This document shows positions 9,065 to 21,289 of a stretch of 62,000 nucleotides of DNA, piece by piece. How positions within the stretch are numbered: position 1 is the stretch's first letter; each line of letters starts with the position of its first letter. This DNA is from Mesostigma viride (Eukaryota; Streptophyta; Mesostigmatophyceae; Mesostigmatales; Mesostigmataceae): the NCBI GenBank assembly GCA_009746045.1, contig RPFO01000002.1, forward strand, positions 1,767,006 through 1,829,005, in the 5' to 3' direction. Both the position numbers and the translations under genes were made by a program. Below the pieces are notes generated by a model. That model was not told where the DNA came from and ran no database searches. It saw only the letters and a list, made by a program, of their open reading frames with translations.

Positions 9065-10921
9065 GCTCGGAGAAGGAAGAGGGGAGGAGGAAGAGGGGGA
9101 GGAGGAAGAGGGGAGGAGGAAGAGGGGGAGGAGGATATTGCTGAGGGGCACCCGCCCGGGGTGGGTGGGGGGCAGGCGGAGGGGGAGAAAGGGGATGGGG
9201 ATGGGGAGGAGGGAGGAGGGGGGAGGGGGAGAGGGACGGGGGAGGAGATGGAAGGGGAGGGAAAAAGCGCAGTCGGGATGATGGAGGCTCGCGGGAGGAG
9301 ACAATGGGGGGGATGAAGACAAAAGGGGGGGAGGTAAGCGCCAGCGTGCTGGTGAAGGAGACTCGAGGCCTGTCGTTGGAAACGCCGGCGGGCGTATCTG
9401 TGATGAGGAGGGGGATCGCCAGCGGGAGGGAGGCTCGCGGCCTGTTACTGGAAACGCCGGCGGGCGTATCTGTGATGAGGAGGGGGATCGCCAGCAGGAA
9501 GGAGGCTCGCGGCCTGTTACTGGAAACGCCGGCGGGCGTATCTGTGATGAGGATGGGGATCGCCAGCAGGAAGCAGGCTCGCGGCCTGTTACTGGTAGCG
9601 CCGGCGGGCGTTCCCGATTTACGGGAGGCGGTCGTGTCCGACAGATGGGAATGAGGCCTCGTCAGGATTCATGGGGACCCCCGGTTGAGGGGACCCCCGC
9701 CCTCGCCTCGGTTTCTTTGGGTCTGGGTGACGATCCCGTACCGTCGTCAGGAAGGACGGTTGTGATGACTTTGCCCCCCCGCTCGACGGGGATGGAGCAA
9801 TGCCCGAACACGATACTGCTGAATGAGGATGACGATCCGGAGCCGTCGGCTGACACGGATTTTGTTGCGAGCACCCCACTGCAGAAGAGGGTATTGGAGG
9901 CTCGTAACGTGGAGGGTCCGCCGAAAGTCTCAGGTGGAGGGCCGGCGTTTGCCGGATTGATGCGCCCGACTGAGGTGGTCGATGTTGAGGCGCCGCCAGG
10001 GACATCGACCGCACCGTTAACATTTACGGATATCTTCGATCGACCAAGGATGCCCTTCCACGCTCCAACGGTACATTCGGCCGGTAAATTTCATTTTCAA
10101 TAAACGAGTTTAATAAGTACCTTAATATATATTTCTACATAAGTTTTTTTGCATCAGTCCATGGCTTCATTGATTTCTCACACGACCCTTCCGTATTCAT
10201 GTTAATTGGCATGTGCTTACGTGCAGGGAAAGGCGAAGAAGAAACTCCAGTTCGGTTTCCCCGTGGATCCGCGTCTGGGACTGTGTCCAGAGAGGCCGGC
10301 CGTGTTGTTGGCCAGGCCGCGGTCGGCGAACCAGTTGCACAACCGGGGGCGGGAGGGGACGAGCTCCCACCCAACGCACCAACTCACGCACCAGCCTTAC
10401 CGTGCGGTCAGCCAGAAAAAACGTACGAAGAGTTGATGGCAGAGGCGGCGGCTGCGCAGGGGCAGAAGGCAAAACGTCGGGGAGGGGGCAGGCGAGGGGC
10501 GGGGCAGGAGACGGAGGGTGCCGACGAACCTGCACAGCCGCAGAAGGGTGGTGGTCAGGGCAGAGATGCGACGGCCGAAAACCGAATCAGGGACGTTCGG
10601 CCGGACGTCCGGATGCGCTTTATGGATGGCGCGAAACTGAGTCGCGGAGGTTGGAGTTCGAAATGGGTAGACGACGTGTGCATAAACTGGGAGCACAAGT
10701 ACCCCAAGAAGGAAGATTTTCCGCTCTTTGGCACCCTCCTGGGCAAAGAGAGGGAGAAGGTGGTGTTCAGATGGTTTGATGAAGGGCACGACCTCGGTTG
10801 GAGTAATGAGTGCGAGCAAAAGTTTCGTTTCCCTCTGAAGTTCGCTAGAGAACATGTTACTCTCCTGAAGGAAGGCGCCAGCTGGGACAACATTCCTTCA
10901 TATCGACCTGGCAAGCGATGA
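3909..10921 (+). CDS. Large multi-exon gene of unknown function
   Basis: I propose eight exons: 3909-4583, 4705-4761, 4889-4969, 5094-5600, 6043-7229, 7486-9333, 9666-10083 and 10227-10921. Donors are GTAAG/GTACAT/GTAAAT, acceptors end in CAG, and every junction is phase 0 except the last (phase 1, consistent on both sides). The product is about 1,800 residues. Exons 1-4 are low-complexity and Gly/Glu/Ala-rich; exon 5 has a GKGKGK tract followed by a globular alpha-helical region; exon 6 is a long globular region ending in about 14 consecutive Asp near 9020-9063; exon 8 is basic, then globular (WSSKWVDDVCINW). Two breaks exist: a -1 shift after seven G at 6666-6672, and a TGA at 9142 in a purine-rich tract. 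No domain is recognised and no membrane segment is seen. Confidence 0.6.
5025..5045 (+). repeat. Hairpin element in intron 3 of the large gene
   Basis: TTACGACGGCCGGCGTTTCT lies 55 bases downstream of the GTAAG donor at 4970. Introns 1 and 2 of the same gene lack an obvious copy. Confidence 0.55.
5595..6042 (+). repeat. Triplicated exon-end/donor/hairpin unit (intron 4)
   Basis: Three units of about 150 bp begin near 5595, 5745 and 5896. Each contains the last exon codons (GGGGAATGAG or close), the donor region, CCTCTGTYGTGAGGGGGGCT, and a hairpin element (5658-5678, 5809-5829, 5961-5981). Units one and three keep GTAAGT; in unit two the donor reads CCAAGT and is dead. The acceptor is after ACGCAG at 6042. 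Two competing donors about 300 bp apart are therefore available. Confidence 0.65.
7230..7485 (+). repeat. Intron 5 with three hairpin copies
   Basis: This intron, from GTAAGC at 7230 to GATGCAG at 7485, contains three tandem units of about 68 bp, each with GCGACCGCCGGCGTTTCT (7239-7259, 7308-7328, 7375-7395). Two internal TTTCAG/CTTAG-like acceptors come with the duplication. Confidence 0.6.
9334..9665 (+). repeat. Intron or repeat exon with four inverted hairpin copies
   Basis: A GTAAGC donor at 9334 and CGTCAG at 9665 would define an intron holding four units of about 72 bp. Each unit carries the hairpin element in reverse orientation (GAAACGCCGGCGGGCGTATC at 9379, 9451, 9523 and a variant at 9595). 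The same stretch is open in the host frame and would encode a repeated ETPAGVSVM peptide, so it could alternatively be a retained repeat exon. Placement of every other copy in noncoding DNA favours the intron. Confidence 0.5.
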
Positions 10922-11482
10922 TGGGCGAGGACTTTGCACGAAATCGCGTTTTGCACGTAATTGCCCACCGCAACGTGGAGAAATGCAGATGTACATAGTA
11001 GTTGGATCAGTTACCGTGACTTTGGGCAGTTTAGTAGTTGGGGTGACGTGTCCAATGTATATATGGTGGGGCGCGTCCAAGGGGGTCCACGCTGATTGAG
11101 CACTTGCATGTGTTCTTTCAACATATTCGGACATGTATGAAATGAATAAATTGTTTGGACGATTGCAAATTGATTGATTGAAGAATGAGATACCATTAAT
11201 AATTGAAAAATGTAAAACCTCATTGTGAATTTGTACTTCAAACTTTCACATGCATGCCCCAAATTGTGCATTTGTGCAGGTTTTAATTATGAGAAGTAGC
11301 ATTTCTCTACAAATATTGAGAAATTTAGGGGCACTTGGGGTTGTTGGCCATGTTCATTCATGATAAAATGGACTTTTTATGCTGTAAAATCATATTCCAC
11401 TAGTCCAAAACGCTGCTTTCATGACGTCAAAAGTACCAGCAATGGCCCTAGGTTGGAGCAGTAGATGTTGGGGACGCCCAAC
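10922..11482. other. Gene-free stretch after the large gene
   Basis: This is AT-rich unique-looking sequence. AATAAA-like ATGAATAAATTG at 11141 may be the polyadenylation region of the large gene. I see no other feature here. Confidence 0.35.
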
Positions 11483-11675
11483 ATGCGTTATCCAGCAAAG
11501 CAGCAAAGGGAACACACAACGATCTTAAGTGAGATGAATACCCGACGCCTTGACGCGCCAACAACGTTGCATTACCTAAATCAGTTGTGTGTAATGAGAC
11601 GGCGTGAGAGCACAGCAGTCGCGTGGCTGTTTGTGAGTGATGGCTTGATTTTTGGACCGAGAAAGTGAGATAGTG

Positions 11676-11750
<75 letters not shown>

Positions 11751-13746
11751 CCTGGTATTCTCACCTAAACTGTCCCTATGTACCTCACAAGATGTAGGGA
11801 ACTGCGAAACCACAGGAATACCTAGAGAAGAGCGCTTCCTGGCTCACGAAAAAAGTTCTCGCCGATTGAGTGCTTGACGTTCACGTTTGATAATGCTGAA
11901 CTGCGTTATCAAATCATCTGCGTTATCAAATCATCATCTGGCAGAGTCACGTCACTTGGTTGGTGCCGGGCCCGCTACAAAAAACGTAGCGGGCCCGGTG
12001 ATGTCGCTATTACACCACCCGACTTTACATCGAGTCACTGTGAATGATACATATATGGCTGCCTACAGCACCGCGCATGGTGTCCAAGTAAAATTATGGC
12101 GCTGCCAAGGCTGCGTACCTGCCGTTATCGCCTTGGTCTTTGTCACGGTGGCGTTCTCCAATTCACGTGCAACGTCCACTTCCTGTGCCAGCTCTGGCGC
12201 GGCGCGTGCCCTTCGGGCTGAATTTCAAATTTCCGCGTGCAGTCCGTTGGAGAGGGGCGCTGCGTCCGGAGTCCGGACTTGGGCAATTCGGAGGCAGCTG
12301 GTCGCACAAAAGATCGTTGTTGGCTGTTGAGTGATGTCCGACTGGCACGATGGAGAGGGCTCCATCACATTGGCGACCTCACCAGTGGCCCGCATGAACC
12401 GACGAGACCTGCATCTCGAGCTTGTCGGCCCTCACGCTGCAGCTGTCGCCATGCGAGACGCCCTGAGACTCTCGGCATGATTTTTCCCGTGCAATATCAC
12501 GCCCTCGATTCGCAGCAAGGCCCGTCTGCTCCAATATGGCCGACTGCGGGCTGTGCCGTAACAGGAAATGTCCGGGTGATGGCAGGCAGTGCCTACCCAT
12601 CCCACCGCACGCACCGCGTCAAGCAATATTTCCACTTCCGCTGCTGCTGGGCACCGGGCTAAGTACTGCCTACATTTCTTCAATCGCTCCATCGCCTCCT
12701 CCATGGTGCCTCGCTCCCTGCGGCCCCTCCGCCACGCCGGATATCCATGGCAATCAAGCCTACCGGCTACCACCATACCGGCCACGAGCCCTTGCTGCAC
12801 CAAACGAAGTGTGCGGCCCCGAATTAAGTGAAGTACACGGCAGGACTGGGAACCACCTGAAATTACATCGGGGTCTCCAGTGGACTTGGCGTCACATCTT
12901 GCTAACGTTGTCACTGTCGGCAGTTGTCAGTTGCTGTTGGTTGTTGCATGCTGAGGGTTGCAGATGTTCTAGGATCAGCTGGTCCAATGTTGCTATGCAT
13001 GCAGTTACTCTTGCCATTACGTGTGTCCGTGTGCCTCCAACCATCCCGCCACAATGCCAGCACCCTCCACCCCGCTAACTCCCACTCGCCCCACTCCCCT
13101 GCCTGTTCCATACCCGCCCCACCCACAAATATACGTCACAGACATCCACATGCCGTTATCCATCCCCACCTGACTACGGACTACTCTCGCCCCCACGCTG
13201 AGGTCCCCCACAACACCGTAACACCGCCCTCCTCCCCCAAACCATCCGATGACCCACCCGACCATCCACCTTGAGTCCCCCCAAACCAACCTATCTGACT
13301 ACCACCCTTCCGCATTACATACACCACCTTCCACACCAACATAACAAACCACCTACTAAACAAACCTACCGCCCCACAACGAGGTTCCCCTACACCACTG
13401 CACCCCGCCCACCCCGCCCCCCGCTGCCCCAACATACGATGACTCCACCCCACCATCCACGTGAAGCATAACCATCCACCCCGGCCTCCGGGGCAACCAA
13501 TCAGCTGTCCACTCAACCATAACTGACACTGCTGCACCAACCACCGGCAAGCCCGCCTACGTACCATACCCAAGCCACCCACGCAACCCAAGCATCCCCA
13601 ACCCTCACACGAACCTGTGACCTACGCACGAGCTACCTACAACTGCGACTCACAACTACTACATAATCAACCCATAACAATGTCCCCCATGACCCCCGCC
13701 AAAGGGGGGGGGTCCCCCCAATAGTCCGACACACACACACACACAC
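11483..13746. repeat. 2.3-kb repeat, copy 1
   Basis: This segment is nearly identical to 15879-18172. It begins with CGTTATCCAGCAAAGCAGC, contains a (GA)n tract at 11682-11748, the perfect hairpin at 11969-11999 and a C/A-rich half (13.0-13.7 kb), and ends in (CA)n. The open frames inside are in several phases and none is convincing. The few differences between copies include substitutions, a 5-bp insertion near 12660 and GA-tract length, so the duplication is recent. Confidence 0.85.
11968..12001. repeat. Perfect hairpin
   Basis: CCGGGCCCGCTAC and GTAGCGGGCCCGG form a perfect 13-bp stem around an A-rich loop of about seven bases. It is conserved without change in the second 2.3-kb copy (near 16395-16421). 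Confidence 0.8.
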
Positions 13747-14115
13747 CACTAGGAACTCAGATCTGAGATTTTTCTCAGTTTTTCTCAGTTTTCTCAGTTT
13801 TCTCAGGAAGGCTGCCTGAGATTTCCTGAGATTTCCTGAGATTTCCTGAGATTTCCTGAGATTTCCTGAGATCAACTGAGAAAAATCTCAGTTTTCTCAG
13901 GAAAACTGAGAAAATCACCTGAGAAAACTGAGAAAACTGAGAAAAAACTGAGATCAGCCTGAGAAAGTCGCCTGGCCTGAGATTTTTTTTTCTCAGGAAC
14001 GAAATTTCTCAGGCGCCCGGTTTTTTCTCAGGTTGCTGCCTGAGAAAATCTGAGACTGAGAATATCTGGGAAACTTAAGGCCTGAGAAAAACTGAGAAAC
14101 CTCATGCACACAGAG
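13747..14115 (+). mobile_element. CACTA-like terminus with CTGAGA subterminal repeats
   Basis: The stretch begins CACTAGGAACTC right after the (CA)n of the 2.3-kb repeat and continues with more than 20 copies of TTTCTCAG / CTGAGATTTC in both orientations. The inverted end GAGTTCCTAGTG occurs at 19314-19325 and 20547-20558. CACTA-starting ends with dense short subterminal repeats are typical of EnSpm/CACTA elements. No transposase is recognised, and a 3-bp duplication is not evident. Confidence 0.5.
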
Positions 14116-14175
14116 AAATCGCATTCATACCACGCAACCAGAAATCACTTTGATTACAAATTATAATAATTTCTT

Positions 14176-14639
14176 GTGCAGTTGGAGTACAGCTCTTCAA
14201 GTTTAATAAGAACATCAATTTCAGTCACTAGACGAGTTGCTACAATCTGCTTCAGCGTAGCTCACTTTTCCATACGCCCTTGCACTTCTCCTCGTTGGTG
14301 CAAGGTCGCCCCGGCTAGGTTCAGCCACATTCTTGTGCTGCCTACCCCCTCTCCCCCTCTGCCCACGATTCCCCCGCGTAGGTTCAGCCGCATACTCGCG
14401 GCCATCGCCACCACGGGCAGAATCAGCAGCATTTTCTGCTGCAGGCTGCCTCCTTCCTCTCCCCCTCCGTCCACGCTTCCCCGTGCAGGTTCAGACGCAT
14501 TGTAGCTGCATGGGTCATCACTGTCGCTGCTAGGTGGAGCCACATCCTCTTGGCTACCATTAATATCACTGCCGCTGCAGATGGAGGAATCAGTTTCTGC
14601 TGCAGGCTGCTTACCCCTCCTCTTCCTTGGTGCAGGCAT
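14176..14639 (-). pseudogene. Fragment of a transposon-type coding region
   Basis: The minus strand encodes MPAPRKRRGKQPAAETDSS and a Ser/Asp/Glu-rich stretch from 14639. In another frame near 14180-14250 it has a helical run with EIDVLIKLEELYSN. The reading frame is interrupted, so this is either a broken ORF or exons. Basic then acidic N-termini are common in transposon proteins, but I see no catalytic motif. It lies between two CACTAGGAAC termini, so it is probably internal to that element. Confidence 0.3.
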
Positions 14640-14653
14640 GCCATCCTCGCTGC

Positions 14654-14723
14654 CACACTAGGAACGGAGTGTTGACAAACTTTGACAATTGTTTGTCAAG
14701 AATTGTCAAATAGTTCTAGTGTG
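14654..14723. mobile_element. 70-bp foldback element
   Basis: The ends CACACTAGGAAC and GTTCTAGTGTG are inverted, and the inside consists of TTGACAA / TTGTCAA words in both orientations. The same TTGACAAA words cluster at 15105-15400, suggesting a second CACTA-like family with different subterminal repeats. No target duplication is visible. Confidence 0.5.
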
Positions 14724-15104
14724 ACCCGCTGGCTTCACACAGCCAAAAAGAAAAAAAAATTTAATCAATTTTTGGCGGTAGAGAGACCATGGAGGGACTG
14801 CCCGCTGCCCGCTGTAGACGCATACTGTAGTTCGTAGAAGCGTACTCCTTCGCTGCACTCCGGAGAGGAATCGTGACGGACTGACGGTCTCCTTCGCTGC
14901 CCTCCAGAGAGGAGGCCGCTAAAGCGGCCGCTCGCTTCGCTCGCTGGGAGCTTTGCGCGGATTGGTTGGCAGTTCTTCCATGCGCTTGGCGCGGATTGGT
15001 GGTCAGTCAGTCCGCCCCTTCTGGATTGGCCGCGTACTCGGTGATGCCCTGAATAGTGTCGGATTACCTTACATTGCCAAATTAGTAATATAGATTCTTG
15101 ACAT

Positions 15105-15400
15105 ATCAACTGACATGACCTTGACAAACCTTGACAGAACTTGACAAAAGCTTGACATGATAACATCAAAGGCTTGACAAACCTTGACAGAATGTTGAAA
15201 GGTTGACAAAACCTTGACAATCTTTGAAATATCAACATATCAACACGGAAAAAAATGTCAATACACTGACAAACCAAGGTGATGTGTCAAGAAATGTCAA
15301 GACGTTAACAAACGAAGGCCAAAAAAATTGTTAACATGACAAAATGTCCACAAATGTTAACATGACAAACGTCAACATGACAACCAAAGGCGTAGCAAAC
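15105..15400. repeat. TTGACA-word cluster
   Basis: More than 15 copies of TTGACA or TGACAAA occur in about 300 bp. They match the interior of the 14654-14723 foldback and probably represent the subterminal region of a related element. (CAT)n follows near 15477-15500. Confidence 0.5.
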
Positions 15401-15878
15401 TGACAAATCAACACCACGCACAGGTAAACTTATTTCATTAAAATCAACAAGTTCAAAAGACCACCTAAACCAAGTCATCATCATCATCATCATCATCATC
15501 AAAATCAACATGGCTGCTACCTTGCTGCCTGAATTGCGGTTTTCTGCATTACATTAGCATGACAAACTGTACTGACAAAACACATGAAGGAGAAGTGCAC
15601 TCAATCACAGTCCGAGGGTGGCGGGCAAGATGCACAGCCACAAGCATCTTACAAATGCAGTATAACATCCGCGTAGGGCTGTCCCAGCGATCATTGCTGA
15701 AATTAATGGACGACTTTCTAGAAATTTACCGCAGGAGACTGTCCAGTGCTACAGCGATGTGATGAGGGCTCAGAGCCTACAAAATCTGTGTCCGCAGGTG
15801 CCCTCCCCGCCATGCTGGGCTGGCCAATGTGTGCGCCATGGTTGTGTTAGGTAGATTGCCTGCATGCAAGGGAAACAT

Positions 15879-18172
<2,294 letters not shown>

Positions 18173-18174
18173 CT

Positions 18175-19325
18175 CTACAATACCCAGGACCACGAGTACC
18201 CACCCAATTCACCTCCCACAACGGTATCACCCACGAGTCCAGTGCCCCACCCATGTCCACAGCGACACCCCGGAGACTTCACCACGCCCACCGACTGCAC
18301 GCACGCACACCTAGCTGCACACTCCCACGCACCTACCCTCGCACGCACGCATGCACGCAGCCATCAACCCACCCACCAAGGCACGCCTGCACAAACGCGC
18401 ACATGCACAATACACAGCCATCAACCCACCCGCCAAGGCACGCCTGCACAAACGCACTCATGCACAACTGCACGCACTCGCCCACGCACGCACACCTTAG
18501 TAGCTGTACGCCTGCACGCAGTCACGCAATGCATGGCAGCATGCCCGCCTTCTATATCATTCTTGGAATATCATGTTGCATATGGCATTATTATCATGTT
18601 TGTAAATTTAACTCCTTGCTTTCTGTATGCTTTCTTTCTTTGGGGGATGACTTGATGCAGATCGTGGAGCATACAAGCTCGACGAGAAGACGTACACATC
18701 AATATTGAGTGAAACCACCGTTGCTGGGCTCTGGCATGCCAGCTGTTATATGGCCATGAGCCATCAGCTAGCAATCCAGAAATAGGATGAGAGCAGTTTT
18801 GAGTCGATGTTTTATATTTTGATGGTATTGAAATGATGAGTCACAGAATGCCACAATGAAACATAAGTTCATTACTATCAAACAGCGTGATGCCATGAAT
18901 GCCACGCCTAATACCACAAGATGTGCTAATAACGTATTTAATTCATTAATGAATTGTTGGATTTATTGCATGATGGTGTTATGCTTGTTAGAATACACAT
19001 TTAATTCTGGCAATGGCATGCCTGAGAAAATGCCCTGAGATTTTAAGCGCCTGAGAAAATGCCCTGAGATTTTCAGCCTGAGAAAAAAAAATCTCAGTGT
19101 CCACGTAAAATCTCAGTTTCCACTTAGCCCTGAGATTTCCTGAGATTTCCTGAGAAAAAGCCAATTTTCTCAGGCCAATCTCAGGAAATCTCAGGTCACT
19201 TTCTCAGGAAATCTCAGGAAATCTCAGGAAAATCTCAGGAAATCTCAGGAAATCTCAGTTTTTTTCTCAGGAAATCTCAGGAAATCTCAGGAAATCTCAG
19301 TTTTCTCAGTAGCGAGTTCCTAGTG
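18175..19325. repeat. 1.2-kb repeat, copy a
   Basis: The segment starts CTACAATACCCAGG, has a CACGCACGCACAC-rich part, then an AT-rich part, then CTGAGA/TCTCAG subterminal repeats, and ends GAGTTCCTAGTG. It is repeated in tandem at 19331-20558. Confidence 0.8.
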
Positions 19326-19330
19326 GTACA

Positions 19331-20558
19331 CTACAATACCCAGGACCACGAGTACCCACCCAATTCACCTCCCACAACGGTATCACCCACGAGTCCAGTG
19401 CCCCACCCATGTCCACAGCGACACCCCGGAGACTTCACCACGCCCACCGACTGCACGCACGCACACCTAGCTGCACACTCCCACGCACCTACCCTCGCAC
19501 GCACGCATGCACGCAGCCATCAACCCACCCACCAAGGCACGCCTGCACAAACGCGCACATGCACAAGTGCACGCACACGCACACATAGCTGCACACTCTC
19601 ACGCACCCACTCACGCACGCACGCCTGCACACAGCCATCAACCCACCCGCCAAGGAACGCCTGCACAAACGCACTCATGCACAACTGCATGCACTCGCCC
19701 ACGCACGCTCACCTAGCTGCACGCCTGCACGCAGTCACGCAATGCATGGCAGCATGCCCGCCTTCTATATCATTCTTGGAATATCATGTTGCATATGGCA
19801 TTATTATCATGTTTGTAAATTTAACTCCTTGCTTTCTGTATGCTTTCTTTCTTTGGGGGATGACTTGATGCAGATCGTGGAGCATACAAGCTCGACGAGA
19901 AGACGTACACATCAATATTGAGTGAAACCACCATTGCTGGGCTCTGGCATGCCAGCTGTTATATGGCCATGAGCCATCAGCTAGCAATCCAGAAATAGGA
20001 TGAGAGCAGTTTTGAGTCGATGTTTTATATTTTGATGGTATTGAAATGATGAGTCACAGAATGCCACAATGAAACATAAGTTCATTACTATCAAACAGCG
20101 TGATGCCATGAATGCCACGCCTAATACCACAAGATGTGCTAATAACGTATTTAATTCATTAATGAATTGTTGGATTTATTGCATGATGGTGTTATGCTTG
20201 TTAGAATACACGTTTAATTCTGGCAATGGCATGCCTGAGAAAATGCCCTGAGATTTTAAGCGCCTGAGAAAATGCCCTGAGATTTTCAGCCTGAGAAAAA
20301 AAAATCTCAGTGTCCACGTAAAATCTCAGTTTCCACTTAGCCCTGAGATTTCCTGAGATTTCCTGAGAAAAAGCCAATTTTCTCAGGCCAATCTCAGGAA
20401 ATCTCAGGTCACTTTCTCAGGAAATCTCAGGAAATCTCAGGAAAATCTCAGGAAATCTCAGGAAATCTCAGGACATCTCAGGAAATCTCAGGAAATCTCA
20501 GTTTTTTTCTCAGGAAATCTCAGGAAATCTCAGTTTTCTCAGTAGCGAGTTCCTAGTG
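19331..20558. repeat. 1.2-kb repeat, copy b
   Basis: This is a tandem copy of 18175-19325, differing by an insertion in the CACGCA part near 19566-19640 and two extra TCTCAGGAAA units. It ends GAGTTCCTAGTG exactly where coding sequence of a DIRS-like gag begins. Confidence 0.8.
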
Positions 20559-21094
20559 CAGCTGCAAGCCCAGCCGCAGCGACGACTGCTGGCAGGCTGG
20601 CGCGCACGAAGGGGGTGGCGCTGAGTGGGCATGCAGTGCCGGTGCTGGTGAGCAACATGCTGGAGGCGGTGCTGCTGGGAATGCTGGACTACGCGGAGAG
20701 CGTGGGGGGGAAGTCCATCCGTGCATCGTTAATGCTGACAATGCACGGCAGCTCAGCCAGCGGGGAGAGGCGGATGCTGCTCCTGCAGATGGCAGGAATT
20801 CTGGACACGATGGTGACAGAATTTGGCTACTGGGCCACGCCACGCTCCGAAGTAATTCTGGAGCTGGCAGCAGCCGAGTACCTGGCAAAGCTGATCACGG
20901 CATGCCAGCTGGTGGATGTGGGGTCGACGGGGTGGAAGGGGACGCCGTCGGCAATGCTGCCATTCCAGGAGGGTGGAACAATGCTGGCGTCTCCGGCGGT
21001 GCGGGCGGCGATGAGCATGGGGAAGCTGCAGCACAAGCTGGAGCAGGGTCCCGGCAAGAAGGGGCAGGGCGGCCCGTCCAACAACAACAAGTGA
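20559..21094 (+). pseudogene. DIRS-like gag (ORF1), 5'-truncated
   Basis: The frame is open from the CCTAGTG junction and encodes about 178 residues, with the first internal ATG at 20615. The C-terminal 90 residues align by eye with the ORF1 of the second DIRS element (52510-53568): both have an LDTM/MDTL segment, an EYL..A stretch, GS.GWK, then SPA/NPA and a final MGKLQ / MEKLGK. The structural-protein role is inferred from position before the RT-RH-YR region. The 5' end is cut by the CACTA-like terminus. Confidence 0.6.
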
Positions 21095-21289
21095 GGGAGC
21101 GGTGCCTTCTTCCACTATACCTCTTCCAGCACCCCTGCCACCTCGTGACTGGTGGCAGCAGGTACGCTCAGGCCGTAGGCGCGATAGGATGAGTCGGGCT
21201 AGTGCTCGCACACTAGCCTGTCAGACGGTCAGGGCGTTAAACTGGATGGGGGGGGGGGGCGAGACCCGCCTGCTGTAGATTCAGCCCGT

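Noticed and set aside
1-10921. Endogenous giant virus or virophage block
   Set aside because: The compact same-strand layout and hairpins suggested it, but no capsid, packaging ATPase, polymerase or other hallmark gene is visible, and the large gene is heavily spliced. It is left open as a possibility, not called.
11448-11813. Leu-Ser repeat ORFs over (GA)n, also at 15770-16243
   Set aside because: The frame is open only because of the dinucleotide tract; flanking parts are not conserved as protein.
12432-12914. 160-residue minus-strand ORF in the 2.3-kb repeat
   Set aside because: In the second copy a small deletion shifts the frame (it splits at about 17062-17086), and no motif is visible, so coding is unsupported.
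15559-15762. 67-residue ORF
   Set aside because: There is no motif and no conserved copy, and it lies between repeat modules; it is too short to support by itself.
20626-20888. Minus-strand Pro/Ala/Ser-rich ORFs over the gag remnant
   Set aside because: They are shadows of the plus-strand gag frame, which is conserved with the second DIRS element.
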